Shown: positions 63,804 through 64,000 of the stretch, one piece after another
Numbering within the stretch: the first letter of the stretch is position 1
How the letters are laid out: each line of letters starts with the position of its first letter
NCBI RefSeq assembly: GCF_018257795.1
Contig: NZ_JAERJD010000007.1
Location: 230,976-294,975, forward strand
Origin: Citrobacter sp. JGM124
Lineage (GTDB): Bacteria; Pseudomonadota; Gammaproteobacteria; Enterobacterales; Enterobacteriaceae
Length of the DNA stretch: 64,000 bases
Reading direction: 5' to 3'
Notes under the pieces: generated by a model
Database searches by the model: none
What the model saw: the letters and a program-made list of their open reading frames with translations, nothing else
What the model was told of the DNA's origin: nothing
Translations under genes and position numbers: made by a program

Positions 63804-63918
63804 ATGCCTGGTCGTTCCCTGTTCTCGTATGGGGTGAGCTCATACTCCCCCGGCTTGGCGCTTCACTTCTGAGTACAGCATATCAGGTGGGGCTAGTGTG
63901 TAGCCCTGATGCCAGGCT
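63804..63918 (-). pseudogene. Diverged 5S rRNA-like sequence
   Basis: Read on the minus strand, 115 bases line up with E. coli 5S rRNA (120 bases) from AGCCTGGC to CCAGGCAT. Shared blocks include CCCACCTGA, ACTCAGAAGTGAA, GCGCC, CCCCAT and AGGGAAC. The terminal stem (GCCTGG/CCAGGC) is intact, and helix IV changes to GTATG/CATAC, which still pairs. Divergence is far above that seen among normal 5S genes of this order, so it is probably a decayed or duplicate copy. E. coli has the end of rrnG at this place and in this direction. No 23S end was recognised up to 64000. Confidence 0.6.
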
Positions 63919-64000
63919 AATGGCGTCCGGACTGTTCAGTCTCATGCTCATTGTATGCCCCTCTCCTTCCTCGCCTGCCACCTTGTTCCTGTAATATCAA

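Noticed and set aside
63663..63994. Two short plus-strand frames after pssA
   Set aside because: They run through the pssA terminator and the 5S-like sequence, which explains the conservation better.

Overview
This window is chromosomal DNA from a member of the Enterobacterales. Most genes run in the order known from the 57-minute region of Escherichia coli (isc genes, suhB, glyA, glnB-glrR-qseG-glrK, glmY, purL, mltF, tadA, pgpC, yfhH, yfhL, acpS-pdxJ-recO-era-rnc-lepB-lepA, rseCBA-rpoE, nadB, trmN, srmB, then grcA, ung, yfiF, trxC, tapT, patZ, pssA), and the proteins match those families nearly end to end. The species cannot be named from sequence alone. A galactan-use locus of the type described in Dickeya suggests a plant-associated genus. 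No phage, insertion sequence, CRISPR array or tRNA gene was seen. Comparisons with E. coli and Dickeya are from memory, not from a search.

Layout. 1-4611: hscA (cut by the window edge), hscB, iscA, iscU, iscS, iscR, with two IscR-type sites before iscR. 4611-11652: trmJ, suhB, a nickel/cobalt exporter-like pair, hcaT, glyA with a PurR box, glnB. 11728-19754: the glrK-qseG-glrR two-component operon, the small RNA gene glmY with a complete sigma-54/IHF/GlrR promoter, and purL with a PurR box. 19920-25240: mltF, tadA, pgpC, yfhH, an AT-rich stretch with one unrecognised gene, and yfhL. 25237-34714: lipid, vitamin B6, repair, RNase III, signal peptidase and envelope-stress genes, ending in a sigma-E promoter. 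35015-38923: nadB with a NadR box, trmN, srmB.

39039-54972 is an insertion relative to E. coli between srmB and grcA: galETKM followed by a gan cluster. Together they form one pathway: porin GanL brings in galactan fragments, periplasmic GH53 GanA cuts the chain, the GanEFG-GanK ABC system imports oligogalactans, GH42 GanB releases galactose, and GalM, GalK, GalT and GalE feed it into UDP-sugars and glycolysis. The cluster carries its own LacI-like repressor (ganR), a free-standing PTS EIIB domain, and several sites that resemble the lac operator. The gal promoter keeps the two-operator layout used for GalR looping in E. coli.

55476-64000: grcA with FNR-like sites, ung, yfiF, trxC, tapT, patZ and pssA. 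Past pssA lies a diverged 5S rRNA-like sequence on the minus strand, where E. coli has the end of rrnG.

Points most worth checking are the lac-like operators of the gan locus, the orphan EIIB domain, the unrecognised AT-rich gene at 24018-24590, the diverged 5S-like sequence, a ten-G tract inside hcaT, and short reading frames next to ganL and pssA.
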